Origin: Lysinibacillus_B sp036662795
GTDB taxonomy: Bacteria > Bacillota > Bacilli > Bacillales_A > Planococcaceae
Assembly (NCBI RefSeq): GCF_036662795.1
Contig: NZ_JBAFWZ010000011.1
Location: 61,685 to 125,684, forward strand
Direction: 5' to 3'
DNA: 64,000 nt
Shown piece after piece: positions 27,316-37,599 of the stretch. The translations under genes were made by a program, and so were the position numbers. Under the pieces are notes generated by a model that searched no databases, was not told the origin of the DNA, and saw nothing but the letters and a program-made list of their open reading frames with translations. Each line of letters starts with the position of its first letter. The stretch's first letter is position 1.

Positions 27316-28191
27316 CTATAATCCTAGCGATTTTGCATGCTTTACAATTAATCGCAAGCCTCTTTCTTGAAGCCTACCAAACGTATCCTCATCGTAGTTT
27401 GGCACAATAAGCTGATCTAAATCCGCTTCGATGGGTGCTTCGCAATGAATTTGTGCTAATTGATATGATAGCTTCAGCATCTCTTCATTTTCTCCAATTT
27501 TAATTCGTTGCCCTGGCTTTAATGTCGGTAAGGCCTCTAATACCCCATCAATCGACTTAAAATCTTGGATTAATTTTAAAGCTGTTTTCGGACCAATTCC
27601 TTTTACACCAGGATAGCCGTCACTTGCATCGCCCATAAATGCCTTCACATGGGCAAATTGCTTAGGCTGTATTCCATACTCCTCAATAAACCTGGCCTCA
27701 TTGTACACATCATATTCCGAATAGCCTTTTTTCGTAAAAGCAATGGTCGTAGAAGGATTTAACAGCTGCAATAAATCCTTATCACCACTAATGACCGTAA
27801 TCTTCGTGTCATCTTTCCATTTGGAAATCATAGAGCCAATAAGGTCATCTGCCTCCATACCTTTGATGCCAAAGTTTTGCCATCCAAGCATTGCAGAAAC
27901 TTCCTTCGCCATATCAAATTGAGGCAGCATCTCTTCAGGAGGGGCTGGTCGGTTCGCCTTATACCCATCGAATAGATCATTGCGGAATGTATGCATCCCC
28001 ATATCCCAACAAACAGCTATATGCGTTGGCTTCATAATATTTTGCGCTGTTAAGACGTGACGTGCAAAACCTTGTACCCCATTTGTTGGTGTACCGTCCT
28101 CTAGCCTAATAAATTGATTCATTGCTGCTGATGCAAAAAACGATCGGAACAAAAGTGCCATCCCGTCTATAATTAATAATTGCTTTGTCAT
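27316..28191 (-). CDS. 5'-3' exonuclease (YpcP/ExoR-like)
   Basis: 291-residue stand-alone homologue of the 5'-nuclease domain of DNA polymerase I. Metal-binding acidic residues are visible in IIDGMALLFR (Asp9), GMEADDLIG, VISGDKDLLQLL and FMGDASDGYPGVKGIGPKTA, the last being the helix-3-turn/H3TH DNA-binding loop. Processes RNA primers or flaps. Single gene, converging with the C39-like gene. Confidence 0.93.
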   Translation of the reverse strand: MTKQLLIIDGMALLFRSFFASAAMNQFIRLEDGTPTNGVQGFARHVLTAQNIMKPTHIAVCWDMGMHTFRNDLFDGYKANRPAPPEEMLPQFDMAKEVSAMLGWQNFGIKGMEADDLIGSMISKWKDDTKITVISGDKDLLQLLNPSTTIAFTKKGYSEYDVYNEARFIEEYGIQPKQFAHVKAFMGDASDGYPGVKGIGPKTALKLIQDFKSIDGVLEALPTLKPGQRIKIGENEEMLKLSYQLAQIHCEAPIEADLDQLIVPNYDEDTFGRLQERGLRLIVKHAKSLGL

Positions 28192-28316
28192 TTTTTAATG
28201 CCTCTCTTTCCATCTTGCTTTCATTATAGCAAAATATAGAGAGATAAAGTTTGTCGGGATATGATTATGATTTTTGGTGGATTATTGTAGTGTAGTAGAA
28301 GTTTTGCGGAATAATA

Positions 28317-29795
28317 TTAGACCTTTAAATAGTCTGTAATTGCTTCAATATCCTTCGATAAAATACGATCTTCTGTCATGGCTGGGGAGATTTTTCTAAT
28401 TTCCTCCCACTTTCCACTTGTTTTTGGTGCTAATAGATGGTGTCCACGATATTGAGCGGCCTGCGTGGCACATATTGCCTCGATTGCTAGTACACACCGC
28501 GCATTTTGGATAATGCTATACGCATGCCTTGCACCAATTGTCCCCATACTAACGTGGTCCTCCTGATTCGCAGAGGACGGGATAGAATCTACAGAGGCAG
28601 GGTGTGCTAGTGTTTTATTTTCTGAGACAAGGCTTGCAGCTGTATATTGTAAAATCATTGCTCCAGACTGCAAGCCCCCAGACGCACTTAAAAACGGAGG
28701 TAATCCCTCATTCAAGCTTGGATTGACAAGCCTTTCAATTCGACGCTCCGATACATTTGCCAATTCCGCTATTGCGAGCTTTAAAAAATCCATGGCAAAG
28801 GCGATTGGCTGTCCATGAAAATTCCCGCCAGAAATAACAAGATTTCCTTCATCAAAAATGAGTGGATTATCGGTTGCAGCATTCGTTTCAATTTCAAGCT
28901 TTTCTTTTACATACGCGAGGACCTGCCAGCTCGCTCCGTGGATTTGCGGAATACAGCGAAGAGAGTAAGCGTCCTGCGTTCGAAGCTCACCTTGCTTTGT
29001 AATTAGCTTGCTCCCTTTTAACCATTCACACATCCGCTCCGCTACTTCACTTTGTTCCTTAAATCCTCGCGCAGCATGAACAGCTGGATGAAAAGCATCA
29101 ATAATACCACGCATGCTTTCAAATGTCAGAGAGGCAATCCATTCACTATCGAGCGCTAATTTTTCCGCCTCAATATAATTAATGATTCCTTGTGCGGTCA
29201 TTGCTTGAGTACCATTAATGAGTGCGAGCCCTTCCTTTGCCCGAAGCTCTATAGGTGTCAAATTAAGGCGCTTCCATAGTTGACTTGATTGGACACGCTT
29301 CCCCTTATATAACACCTCTCCTTCACCAATTATCGCCAGCACAAGATGGGCTAATGGGGCTAAATCTCCAGAAGCCCCTAACGATCCTTGCTGAGGAATG
29401 ATCGGATGAATATGTTCATTTACCATAAGCAATAATCGCTCTAAAACGTCTAAACGAATCCCTGAAAAGCCTTTAAGTAATGCATTTAGCCTGAGAACAA
29501 TCATGGCACGGCTAACAAGCTCTGGAAAAGGCTCCCCTACACCACAAGCATGGGAGCGAATTAAGTAAAGCTGCAGAGCATTCACCTCATGCTCTGCAAT
29601 TTTAACATCACTAAATTTTCCAAATCCTGTGTTAATGCCATACACAATTCTCTCTTCTCTTACAATTTTCTCGACAGTTTCTCGACTTTTAATTACACGC
29701 TTCTTAGCCTCTTCGTCCAGAGTAATTTTACAGTTGTCATATAAAATGCTCTTCATCTGTTCGATTGTTAACCTACTTCCATTTAAGACAATCAC
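28317..29795 (-). CDS. hutH: Histidine ammonia-lyase
   Basis: 492 residues, slightly shorter than the usual about 505. It removes ammonia from histidine to give urocanate. The MIO cofactor is formed from Ala141-Ser142-Gly143 (GSLGASGDLAPLAH); FHGQPIAFAMDF and SSANQEDHVSMG are also conserved. It follows hutI by 24 bases. Urocanase (hutU), the glutamase and hutP/hutM are absent from this window. Confidence 0.94.
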   Translation of the reverse strand: MIVLNGSRLTIEQMKSILYDNCKITLDEEAKKRVIKSRETVEKIVREERIVYGINTGFGKFSDVKIAEHEVNALQLYLIRSHACGVGEPFPELVSRAMIVLRLNALLKGFSGIRLDVLERLLLMVNEHIHPIIPQQGSLGASGDLAPLAHLVLAIIGEGEVLYKGKRVQSSQLWKRLNLTPIELRAKEGLALINGTQAMTAQGIINYIEAEKLALDSEWIASLTFESMRGIIDAFHPAVHAARGFKEQSEVAERMCEWLKGSKLITKQGELRTQDAYSLRCIPQIHGASWQVLAYVKEKLEIETNAATDNPLIFDEGNLVISGGNFHGQPIAFAMDFLKLAIAELANVSERRIERLVNPSLNEGLPPFLSASGGLQSGAMILQYTAASLVSENKTLAHPASVDSIPSSANQEDHVSMGTIGARHAYSIIQNARCVLAIEAICATQAAQYRGHHLLAPKTSGKWEEIRKISPAMTEDRILSKDIEAITDYLKV

Positions 29796-29819
29796 ATTTC
29801 CCTCTCCTCACCAGAAGAT

Positions 29820-31118
29820 TTAACGGACAACCTGAATTCCCTTCTTCCATACTCCGTGCACGTGATTAATGCCAAACATATAATTTAGCTTTTGGTAGTT
29901 TGATACGTTCCAAATAACGACGTCGCCTCTCTTACCAACTTCAATTGAACCAATCTTATCCTCCATGCCAATTGCACAGGCAGCATTATACGTTGCGGCA
30001 CAAATCGTTTCAGCTGGTGTCATGCGCATCATAATACATGCTAAATTCATAATAAGCGGCATCGATGTTGTAGGGGATGAACCAGGGTTGCAGTCTGTTG
30101 ATATCGCCACAGGTACCCCTGCCTCAATCATGTCTCTTGCTCGTGCTGGCTGCTCTCCTAAAATAAGTGCAGTAGCAGGTAATAAACAAGCAATCACACC
30201 ACTCTCTGCTAGCTTTTGAAAGCCTTCATCACTCGTTTTCAATAAATGATCCGCTGTAATAGCGCCAACTTTTGCAGCCAGCTCGGCTCCTCCATAGGCT
30301 TCAATTTCATCCGCATGCACTTTTGGAATTAGACCATGCTCCTTTCCTGCAAGGAGTACACGTTCAGCCTGCTCTGGTGTAAAAACGCCCTTCTCTAAAA
30401 AAACATCGCAAAACTTCGCTAAATTTTGCTGAGCTACTTTCGGAATCATTTCTTGAATCACATAGTCCACATAAGCATCCGCCCGACCTGAATAGTTTTC
30501 TGGTACCGCATGGGCCCCCATAAAGGTTGGAATAATTTCTACTGGATGTTTATCGTTTAATCGCTTCATTATTCGGAGCTGCTTCATTTCAGTTTCAAGA
30601 TCTAACCCATATCCACTCTTACTTTCAAGTGTTGTAACACCATGTTGAAGGAAAGAGTCTAGACGGTGAGCACTATCATTATAAATTTGCTCCTCTGACA
30701 CTTCACGCGTTTTTCTTGTCGTTGCATGAATACCTCCGCCCTTTTGCAAAATATCCATATATCCTTTACCTTGAATACGCATTTCAAACTCAAATTCTCG
30801 TGAGCCTCCATGCACGATATGTGTATGTGGATCAATTAACCCCGGCGTTACAATTTTCCCCGTAGCATCTACAATTTCTGCCTCGTGCGCACGTGGCATA
30901 CAAATAGGAATCATTTGCTGCATCGTACCCACCGCTTTTATTACACCATTCTCAATCCAAACGCTGCCGCCTTCAATAATTGAAAGCTCTGACATCCCTT
31001 CTTTAATTCGAGGCCCCTTTTGATTTGAAGCTAGTGTAATAAGCTGTGCTGCATTTTGAATCCATACTGGTCTATGCTGCTCTTGCTCCGTATTTTGTAC
31101 AATTATTTCCATCCCCAT
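29820..31118 (-). CDS. hutI: Imidazolonepropionase
   Basis: 432 residues from the ATG at 31118 (AAGGGG at 8 bases). A further upstream TTG reading has no ribosome site. Amidohydrolase-fold metal enzyme of step three in histidine breakdown. Metal ligands are in PGLIDPHTHIVHGG, the later His in HADEIEAYG and Asp in ISTDCNPGSSP. It leads a hutI-hutH pair, an order unlike B. subtilis hutPHUIGM. Confidence 0.94.
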   Translation of the reverse strand: MGMEIIVQNTEQEQHRPVWIQNAAQLITLASNQKGPRIKEGMSELSIIEGGSVWIENGVIKAVGTMQQMIPICMPRAHEAEIVDATGKIVTPGLIDPHTHIVHGGSREFEFEMRIQGKGYMDILQKGGGIHATTRKTREVSEEQIYNDSAHRLDSFLQHGVTTLESKSGYGLDLETEMKQLRIMKRLNDKHPVEIIPTFMGAHAVPENYSGRADAYVDYVIQEMIPKVAQQNLAKFCDVFLEKGVFTPEQAERVLLAGKEHGLIPKVHADEIEAYGGAELAAKVGAITADHLLKTSDEGFQKLAESGVIACLLPATALILGEQPARARDMIEAGVPVAISTDCNPGSSPTTSMPLIMNLACIMMRMTPAETICAATYNAACAIGMEDKIGSIEVGKRGDVVIWNVSNYQKLNYMFGINHVHGVWKKGIQVVR

Positions 31119-31475
31119 TGTATACACCCCTTCTTTTTCCCCTGTATTCAAATTTATTATTATCTATTAAATACTATTTTTCTAGTCGAAAAATCATGAA
31201 TTTTCTCCGTTCTATCAGAGTGTAGAAGTATTTTGTTATATTAAAATACAAATAGTTTGTTTACAAGAATTTATATTTCCATGTTCTTTATCCATAATCC
31301 ACTAGTATTTATTTTTCTAATAATAGTATTTAATTTTCAAAATTTTTAGGTAATATTTTAGGTCGGTTAGATGAAATTAAAGGGTTTTGCACTGAATGGA
31401 GTAAATTGATTTTCTTATGAGTAAGAAATTCAAAATATTGAGAAGGTGGCCGCGAAAAATTCACGACCACCTTCA
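31119..31475. other. Intergenic region before hutI
   Basis: 357 bases, AT-rich. At its right end an imperfect hairpin (31442-31474, GAAGGTGG...CCACCTTC) follows the ABC1-kinase gene on the minus strand and probably ends that transcript, though its U run is poor. I see no recognisable operator or riboswitch in the rest. Confidence 0.5.
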
Positions 31476-33473
31476 TTACATTTTTTTCATATTTCTTATT
31501 GCTTGAATCGATAAGCGGACGAGTAATATGGCGCATAGAAACAGCCCTAGGTATGCGGCTGTATTTAAATAGATTGCATAGGCAGTATGGATAAACTGTG
31601 AAATCGCAAGTAACGAAACGGAAATAATACCGAATGTAATTCCCACGAATAATAGAATAAACTGTGAAAATAGCTCTGTAACAAACTTCGCATTGGCTTT
31701 ATCAGAAAAAATATCATGATGTAATATTATTTTTCCACTTTCGACCTTTTTCACAAGCTGATCAATTCGTCGAGGAATTCTTCGCAAGTTTGGCAGCAAT
31801 AAAGCTAACTCCTCTTCAACTCGCTCCACTACTTGCATAGGCTCCTTAAACGGACGCTTAAAGCTCGATTTCACATAGTCACTCGAATAGTTTTTAGCCT
31901 CCTGGAAAATATCAAACTCCGGATCAATTATACGTAACGTTCCATCTAACGTAACAATCGCACGTAGCGCCACACTTACAGCCGGATAAAACTGTAGGCC
32001 GAACTCACGCACGATAGAAAAAATCGAATAGATAAGTTCATCTGTAGGAATTTGATCTACATACGATATTTTGAGCAGCACCTGGCTAATCGCCTGCTCT
32101 ATATCATTTCGATCAACAGAGTGGGCATTTTCCACAAGCAACGTCACCCCATCAAATAAAATACTTGCATTATTTTGACTAATGCCGACTAAAAAGAGCT
32201 TTAGTCCCTCCTGCTGTGGTGCCGCTAAACGCCCAACTGCACCAAAATCAAGTAGGGTTGCAATACCTGAACGTCTATCCACATAAATATTTCCTGGATG
32301 TGGATCCGCATGAAACACCCCAGAAACAAGGAGCATATCTAAAAGGGAATATAATAAATTTTCCGCAAATTCATGGCGGTCAATATCGAGTTTATCAAAT
32401 ATCGCACTGGCATTTGTAACAGATGAACCATCTATGAAATCCATCACTATTAAATTTTCATTACTAAATTCAGTATATACACGTGGGATATGCACTTTCA
32501 CGCTCGTCTTTTTCATCATATTCGTTACTTGCATCATATTCCGAGCCTCGGTGTTAAAATCAATTTCTTCGCGAAGAGCAGTAGCAAACCCCACCGCTAA
32601 TTCCTTGAAGCCTAAGCTTTCTGCCCAAGTAGATTTACTCGATACCCATGTTGCAAACTCCACAAGAATACTAAGATCATTACGCATAATTTCCTTTACT
32701 TCTGGACGTAATAATTTCACAACAACCTGCTCATTTGTTCGCCGAAGGACTGCTTTATGTACTTGTCCGATGGAGGCTGCTGCCAATGGGACTTCACTAA
32801 AATAAGAGAAAATCTCATGGATTGGAGCCTTTAAATTATTTTTTAATATATTTTGGACTCTCTCATTCGGAAGGACAGGAGCATTTTGTTGAAGCTTCTC
32901 TAGCTCCTCGATAAAAACTGGCGAAAAAAGCTCCTTCCTTGTTGATAATACTTGACCAAACTTAATAAATATACCGCCACATTGCTCTAAAGTTAATCGC
33001 AAGGCAAGCGCTAATTCGCGTTCATCATCACGGTTTCTTACATAATTCATCGTCCGTGTGATGCCATTTGTCATTGCAATTTTTAACACTTGGCGAAGTC
33101 GCTTTTGTTGGCGCCAATAGGTTGCGATTCGTTGAAAGAAATTCCGCTTCCCTTTTATCCGCTCTCCGTTCTCGTTTAAGCCGATAGGGTCAAATAATTC
33201 AAAAAATAGATAAAGCAGCATAGAAATAAGCAGCATACTCCCAAACCATAGGAGTGTAGCAACATTTAGTACATTTTCTACTAAGCTATCAACATTCGTT
33301 CCATTATCTCGTAAATAAGTATACCAAAAAACGAATGTCGTAAAGGACACACTCATTACTACCGATAATACTCGTTTAGTTAAATTCACATTAGAACCTA
33401 TTAAACGACCACTTATAATGAAAATAACGATAGCAGCAATGATCACCTGTATCGTTAAATGCAAACCGCTCAT
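31476..33473 (-). CDS. ABC1/AarF/UbiB-family kinase-like membrane protein
   Basis: 665 residues from the ATG at 33473 (a GGGGG site upstream; a GTG three codons earlier overlaps it). N-terminal membrane segments (about 5-25, 32-52, 70-90), then an ABC1 atypical kinase domain: KFGQ motif, Ala-rich loop AAASIGQVH, VVKLLRP lysine, HADPHPGNI catalytic loop and DFG (LLDFGAVG). Two more membrane segments at the C-terminus. UbiB relatives support isoprenoid quinone synthesis or lipid handling through ATPase activity; the role in this organism, which would use menaquinone, is not established. It lies 15 bases after the OsmC gene. Confidence 0.88.
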   Translation of the reverse strand: MSGLHLTIQVIIAAIVIFIISGRLIGSNVNLTKRVLSVVMSVSFTTFVFWYTYLRDNGTNVDSLVENVLNVATLLWFGSMLLISMLLYLFFELFDPIGLNENGERIKGKRNFFQRIATYWRQQKRLRQVLKIAMTNGITRTMNYVRNRDDERELALALRLTLEQCGGIFIKFGQVLSTRKELFSPVFIEELEKLQQNAPVLPNERVQNILKNNLKAPIHEIFSYFSEVPLAAASIGQVHKAVLRRTNEQVVVKLLRPEVKEIMRNDLSILVEFATWVSSKSTWAESLGFKELAVGFATALREEIDFNTEARNMMQVTNMMKKTSVKVHIPRVYTEFSNENLIVMDFIDGSSVTNASAIFDKLDIDRHEFAENLLYSLLDMLLVSGVFHADPHPGNIYVDRRSGIATLLDFGAVGRLAAPQQEGLKLFLVGISQNNASILFDGVTLLVENAHSVDRNDIEQAISQVLLKISYVDQIPTDELIYSIFSIVREFGLQFYPAVSVALRAIVTLDGTLRIIDPEFDIFQEAKNYSSDYVKSSFKRPFKEPMQVVERVEEELALLLPNLRRIPRRIDQLVKKVESGKIILHHDIFSDKANAKFVTELFSQFILLFVGITFGIISVSLLAISQFIHTAYAIYLNTAAYLGLFLCAILLVRLSIQAIRNMKKM

Positions 33474-33488
33474 AACCCCCACCCCCTT

Positions 33489-33923
33489 TTATTCCAATGT
33501 TAACTGTAGGGAAATTTCGACATTCCCTCGGAGTGCCTTGCTTATCATACAAGTTCCTTCAGCTTTATGTGCTAATCGCTCGACCATTCTTCTATGCTTT
33601 TCGCTATCCTCCTCTAAACGAACAGATAGCTTATGAATGATTTGCCGATATGTAAATACACCATTAGTGACATCGACAATTCCATCTGATTCCATCGACA
33701 ATTTTGCTTTGATTTTCAATCGCTCTAGCATTGCGGCTAGTGAAATAATATAGCACGTAGCAGCTGCACCAAGCAGCATTTCATCAGGATTTGTTCCGAC
33801 ACCAGGACCGTTCATCTCAGGTGGAATAGAAACTTTTGATTTTAAATTTTCCGCTTCAATCGTACCGACATCATTCCTCCCCCCATGCCAACTTGTTTGT
33901 AATGTAAAAATATGCTCTGTCAT
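33489..33923 (-). CDS. OsmC/Ohr-family peroxide-handling protein
   Basis: 144 residues from the ATG at 33923 with AAGGTGAT upstream; 17 extra open codons precede it without a ribosome site. The two family cysteines are in AAATCYIISLAA and EGTCMISKAL. OsmC proteins reduce organic hydroperoxides by a dithiol mechanism. Likely cotranscribed with the ABC1-kinase gene. Confidence 0.88.
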   Translation of the reverse strand: MTEHIFTLQTSWHGGRNDVGTIEAENLKSKVSIPPEMNGPGVGTNPDEMLLGAAATCYIISLAAMLERLKIKAKLSMESDGIVDVTNGVFTYRQIIHKLSVRLEEDSEKHRRMVERLAHKAEGTCMISKALRGNVEISLQLTLE

Positions 33924-34030
33924 ACGATCACCTTTTTCTTTTATACTTTCTATAATAAGTTGAGATGTTCTCAATCACAAATAAAATTCCCTAATTTATG
34001 TAATAGAGTTTTCTTCAAGTAAAATGACAA

Positions 34031-34056
34031 AAGCATAAGCAACTCCGCTTATGCTT
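34031..34056 (-). terminator. Terminator of the phosphatase gene
   Basis: Perfect 10-bp inverted repeat AAGCATAAGC/GCTTATGCTT immediately after the stop codon; a TTTTG run follows on the minus strand. Confidence 0.8.
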
Positions 34057-34057
34057 A

Positions 34058-34801
34058 TTACTGAATAAATTGCTCCGTATAAATGTGCCCAGACTGTACA
34101 AAGTGAACTCTCATAGGAGTCGGCTGATGATGGAGTACAATCCCATTTAACCGTCCCTTTGGATAAACAACCCCGCCATCAATGCCGATTTTCTTTTTAC
34201 ATGAGGAAATCCACACTTTACTGCTTTCATCCTCATTTAAATTCATCGTTGGCGTATGCCCAAATACAACTGTTTCTTTTGCTTCATGTGTGGCATGTGT
34301 AAAATCATCTCTAATCCATAGGAAATCATCACTCGTTGAACTTTCAGGGCGTTCTACCTCGGGATTGATTCCAGCATGTACGAAGAAATAGTGATGCCAT
34401 CTATAATATAACGGTAGGGTCTTAAGCCAGTTCACTATAGAGGCATGCTCTGTTTTAATCGCTGCAACAAAAGCATCCAGACTTTCATTTTCTCGCATTT
34501 CTTTAGTCGACATACTTTCTATTGTCGTCGCTCCACCCATTTTGAGCAATAAATCTGTCGTACTATATGGTTCGTTCAACCACTCTAAAAACATTGCCTC
34601 ATGATTGCCCATTAATGCAATGGCTCCATTGTGTTCGACAAGGCTCTTTATCGTCTGCAATACACTCAAGCTGTCCTTACCACGATTAATATAATCTCCT
34701 AAAAAAATTAATCTTTCTGTTTCTGAATCCCACCTTGTTAATAGTAGCTCCAGCTCCTGAAAGCTCCCATGAATATCTCCAATTACAAATACACGCTCCA
34801 C
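34058..34801 (-). CDS. PPP-family metallophosphatase (PrpE/Ser-Thr phosphatase-like)
   Basis: 247 residues. The bimetal phosphoesterase signatures are complete: GDIHG (8-12), GDYINRG, GNHE, then HAGINPE and FGHTPT. This set is that of PPP Ser/Thr phosphatases and diadenosine tetraphosphatases; the exact substrate cannot be told. Single gene, divergent from the P-type ATPase. Confidence 0.88.
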   Translation of the reverse strand: MERVFVIGDIHGSFQELELLLTRWDSETERLIFLGDYINRGKDSLSVLQTIKSLVEHNGAIALMGNHEAMFLEWLNEPYSTTDLLLKMGGATTIESMSTKEMRENESLDAFVAAIKTEHASIVNWLKTLPLYYRWHHYFFVHAGINPEVERPESSTSDDFLWIRDDFTHATHEAKETVVFGHTPTMNLNEDESSKVWISSCKKKIGIDGGVVYPKGRLNGIVLHHQPTPMRVHFVQSGHIYTEQFIQ

Positions 34802-34835
34802 AAAATCACCTCACTTTAATATATTCAGATATATT

Positions 34836-34853
34836 CCAATAATTCCTTATTGG
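34836..34853. promoter_or_regulatory. Palindrome in the phosphatase/P-ATPase divergent region
   Basis: CCAATAA-TTCC-TTATTGG is a perfect 7-bp inverted repeat 35 bases upstream of the phosphatase start, in a 200-base divergent region. It may be an operator or a leader hairpin. For the ATPase a TTGAAC-N17-TTAATA promoter is possible at about 34916-34944. Confidence 0.35.
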
Positions 34854-35001
34854 TAGGCTAAAATATACATTAAAAATAAATAATCTTCCCAAATTTTATA
34901 CTCTATGCTCTATCCGTTGAACAACATAGAATTAATTTGTTAATATTGCCTTATATTAGAAAAATAAACCTCGGAAAATCTAACGTGTGAAGGAGATTTC
35001 A

Positions 35002-37599
35002 ATGTCACATTTTTATCAAAAATCATCCGAAGAAGTACTAGACGAGCTACAAGCATCTTTACAAGGATTAACAGAGCAGGAGGTACAGCAAAGACGTACC
35101 CAGTTTGGCTTCAATGAATTACAAGAAGGAAAAAGAAAAAATATTGTTAGCGTATTTCTCGAGCAATTCAAGGATTTCCTAGTTATCATCCTGATCTTAG
35201 CAGCCATTATTTCAGTTTTTTTAGGTGAGTTAGAAAGCTCTATCGTTATTATTGTTGTAGTTCTATTAAATGCAATTTTAGGCACTGTTCAACATGTAAA
35301 GGCAGAGCATTCCTTAAATAGCTTAAAGGAGATGGCCTCCCCGATAGCAAAGGTTTTTCGTGATGGTCAAATCATTGAAATCCCTTCGAAAGAAGTAGTC
35401 GTAGGAGATATTCTTCATGTCGATGCAGGAGACTATATCTCTGCAGATGGGAGAATTATTGAAAGCTATAGTCTTCAAATTAATGAAAGCTCACTAACAG
35501 GCGAATCACTACCTGTTGATAAGTTTATTGAAAGAATACAACAAAACGATGTTTCAATTGGAGACCAAAAAAATATGGTGTTTTCAGGAAGCTTCGTCAC
35601 AAATGGTCGCGGGAAGGTGCTTGTTACTTCTATCGGCATGAAGACCGAAATTGGTAAAATCGCAAATTTACTGGAAAGTGCTAAAGAAAAGAAAACCCCA
35701 CTTCAAGTAAATCTTGACCAATTTGGAAAAAAGCTCGCTTTAGGTATCATTCTCATTTGTATCGTAATTTTCACACTTGATCTATTTCGTGGTCGAGAGC
35801 TCGTAGATTCCTTTATGTTTGCTGTTTCACTAGCTGTTGCAGCCATCCCGGAGGCGTTAAGCTCTATCGTTACAATTGTACTTGCTTTTGGCACTCAAAA
35901 AATGGCGAAGGAAAATGCCATTATCCGTAAGCTTCACGCTGTTGAAAGTCTAGGAAGTATTTCTGTTATTTGCTCAGACAAAACAGGGACATTAACCCAA
36001 AATAAAATGGTCGTTCAAGAAGTTTATGTAAACCAAACTGTCATGCTACATGATGAACTGGATAAAGAGGACGAGCTGCAAAAAAACTTTGTTCTAATGG
36101 CGCTACTCTGCAATGACTCAGTCACACTTGATGATAAGGAAATCGGCGATCCGACAGAAATTGCACTTGTAAACTTTGGCGAGGAGTATAATCTTGACGA
36201 GCTTGCTATCCGCGAAGCGTATCCACGTGTTGGTGAAGTACCGTTTGACTCTGAACGTAAGTGTATGAGTACAGTCAACCGAATACAGGACGAGCTTATT
36301 ATGATAACAAAGGGCGGGGTAGATGTACTTCTTTCGCGTATTTCAAAAATAGCCACTTCGAATGGAATTATTGATATTACTAATGAACATAAGCAAGCAA
36401 TTGAGGAGACAAATCAACAATTTTCAATGAATGGCTTACGAGTGCTAGCCTTCTCATACAAAAAGGTTTCGAATGCTTCTATTACGATAGAAGATGAACA
36501 TAACTTAACTTTTGTCGGACTAACAGCAATGATGGACCCACCACGAGAAGAAACAAAAGAGGCAGTAGAACAATGTAAACAAGCTGGTATAAAGCCCGTA
36601 ATGATTACAGGAGACCATAAAATTACGGCTGCTGCAATTGCAAAAAAAATCGGCATATTAAATAATGCATCTGAGGCGATTGAAGGAAAGGAAATAGACA
36701 AGCTGACGGACACAGAGCTACAGCACTTAGTCGAGAGTATATCTGTGTATGCACGTGTATCGCCTGAGCATAAAATTCGTATCGTTAAGGCGTGGCAGGA
36801 AAAGGAAAATATTGTCGCAATGACGGGTGATGGTGTCAATGATGGACCTGCCCTAAAGCAATCCGATATCGGTGTAGCGATGGGCATTACTGGAACAGAG
36901 GTAGCTAAAGATGCATCCTCAATGATCCTAACCGATGATAACTTTTCGACAATTGTGAAAGCTATTTCGAATGGACGTAGCATTTATTCGAATATCCAAA
37001 ATGCTATTAAGTTTTTACTTTCGGGTAATACTGGTGCTATTTTCGTCGTATTATTCGCTACACTATTTGCGTTACCAGCACCATTTGCACCGGTACATTT
37101 ACTGTTTATCAATTTATTAACAGATAGCTTACCTGCCATTGCTATCGGGTTAGAGCCACACAATTCTAAAGTAATGCAGGAAAAGCCACGTGATATTCGA
37201 ATACCTATACTGAATAAAACCTTTGCCATGGAAGTATTATTTGAAGGATTGCTCATCGGGATATCTACCGGTGCTGCATTTTGGATTGGATTATCGACTG
37301 GTGATTCAGTTTTAGCAAGTACGATGGCATTTGCTACATTATGCTTATCAAGACTCCTTCACGGCTTTAACTGCCGCTCAAAGGAATCGATTTTCAGCGT
37401 TGGACTATTTTCCAATAAACATAGCTGGCTAGCATTTGCTATCGGAGTTACGCTACTCCACATAGTTTTATTACTTCCTAATCTACAAGGTATTTTTGAA
37501 GTAGCAACACTTAGCGCAGCACAGCTCGGGACAATTTATACGCTTTCGCTAATACCGTTAGTGATGATTCAAGGGTGGAAGTTGGCTTCAAGAAAATAA
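35002..37599 (+). CDS. Ca2+-type P-type ATPase (P2, LMCA1/YloB-like)
   Basis: 865 residues from the ATG at 35002 (AAGGAG upstream; the GTG 15 bases earlier is part of that region). Order: N-terminal cation-ATPase domain, M1-M2, actuator with TGES, M3-M4 with PEALSS, phosphorylation site Asp326 (SDKTGTLT), nucleotide domain (KGGVDVLLSR), hinge MTGDGVNDGPAL and M5-M10 with NLLTDSLPA. PEAL in M4 and N..D in M6 fit single-site Ca2+ pumps of Gram-positive bacteria. Ca2+ export is inferred; Mn2+ or another divalent ion is possible. Its stop codon is the first base triplet of a dispersed repeat. Confidence 0.92.
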   Translation: MSHFYQKSSEEVLDELQASLQGLTEQEVQQRRTQFGFNELQEGKRKNIVSVFLEQFKDFLVIILILAAIISVFLGELESSIVIIVVVLLNAILGTVQHVKAEHSLNSLKEMASPIAKVFRDGQIIEIPSKEVVVGDILHVDAGDYISADGRIIESYSLQINESSLTGESLPVDKFIERIQQNDVSIGDQKNMVFSGSFVTNGRGKVLVTSIGMKTEIGKIANLLESAKEKKTPLQVNLDQFGKKLALGIILICIVIFTLDLFRGRELVDSFMFAVSLAVAAIPEALSSIVTIVLAFGTQKMAKENAIIRKLHAVESLGSISVICSDKTGTLTQNKMVVQEVYVNQTVMLHDELDKEDELQKNFVLMALLCNDSVTLDDKEIGDPTEIALVNFGEEYNLDELAIREAYPRVGEVPFDSERKCMSTVNRIQDELIMITKGGVDVLLSRISKIATSNGIIDITNEHKQAIEETNQQFSMNGLRVLAFSYKKVSNASITIEDEHNLTFVGLTAMMDPPREETKEAVEQCKQAGIKPVMITGDHKITAAAIAKKIGILNNASEAIEGKEIDKLTDTELQHLVESISVYARVSPEHKIRIVKAWQEKENIVAMTGDGVNDGPALKQSDIGVAMGITGTEVAKDASSMILTDDNFSTIVKAISNGRSIYSNIQNAIKFLLSGNTGAIFVVLFATLFALPAPFAPVHLLFINLLTDSLPAIAIGLEPHNSKVMQEKPRDIRIPILNKTFAMEVLFEGLLIGISTGAAFWIGLSTGDSVLASTMAFATLCLSRLLHGFNCRSKESIFSVGLFSNKHSWLAFAIGVTLLHIVLLLPNLQGIFEVATLSAAQLGTIYTLSLIPLVMIQGWKLASRK

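Noticed and set aside
31330..31536. Minus-strand open frame of 68 codons across the end of the ABC1-kinase gene
   Set aside because: It overlaps the kinase C-terminus and the hairpin in another frame, with no ribosome site or family resemblance.
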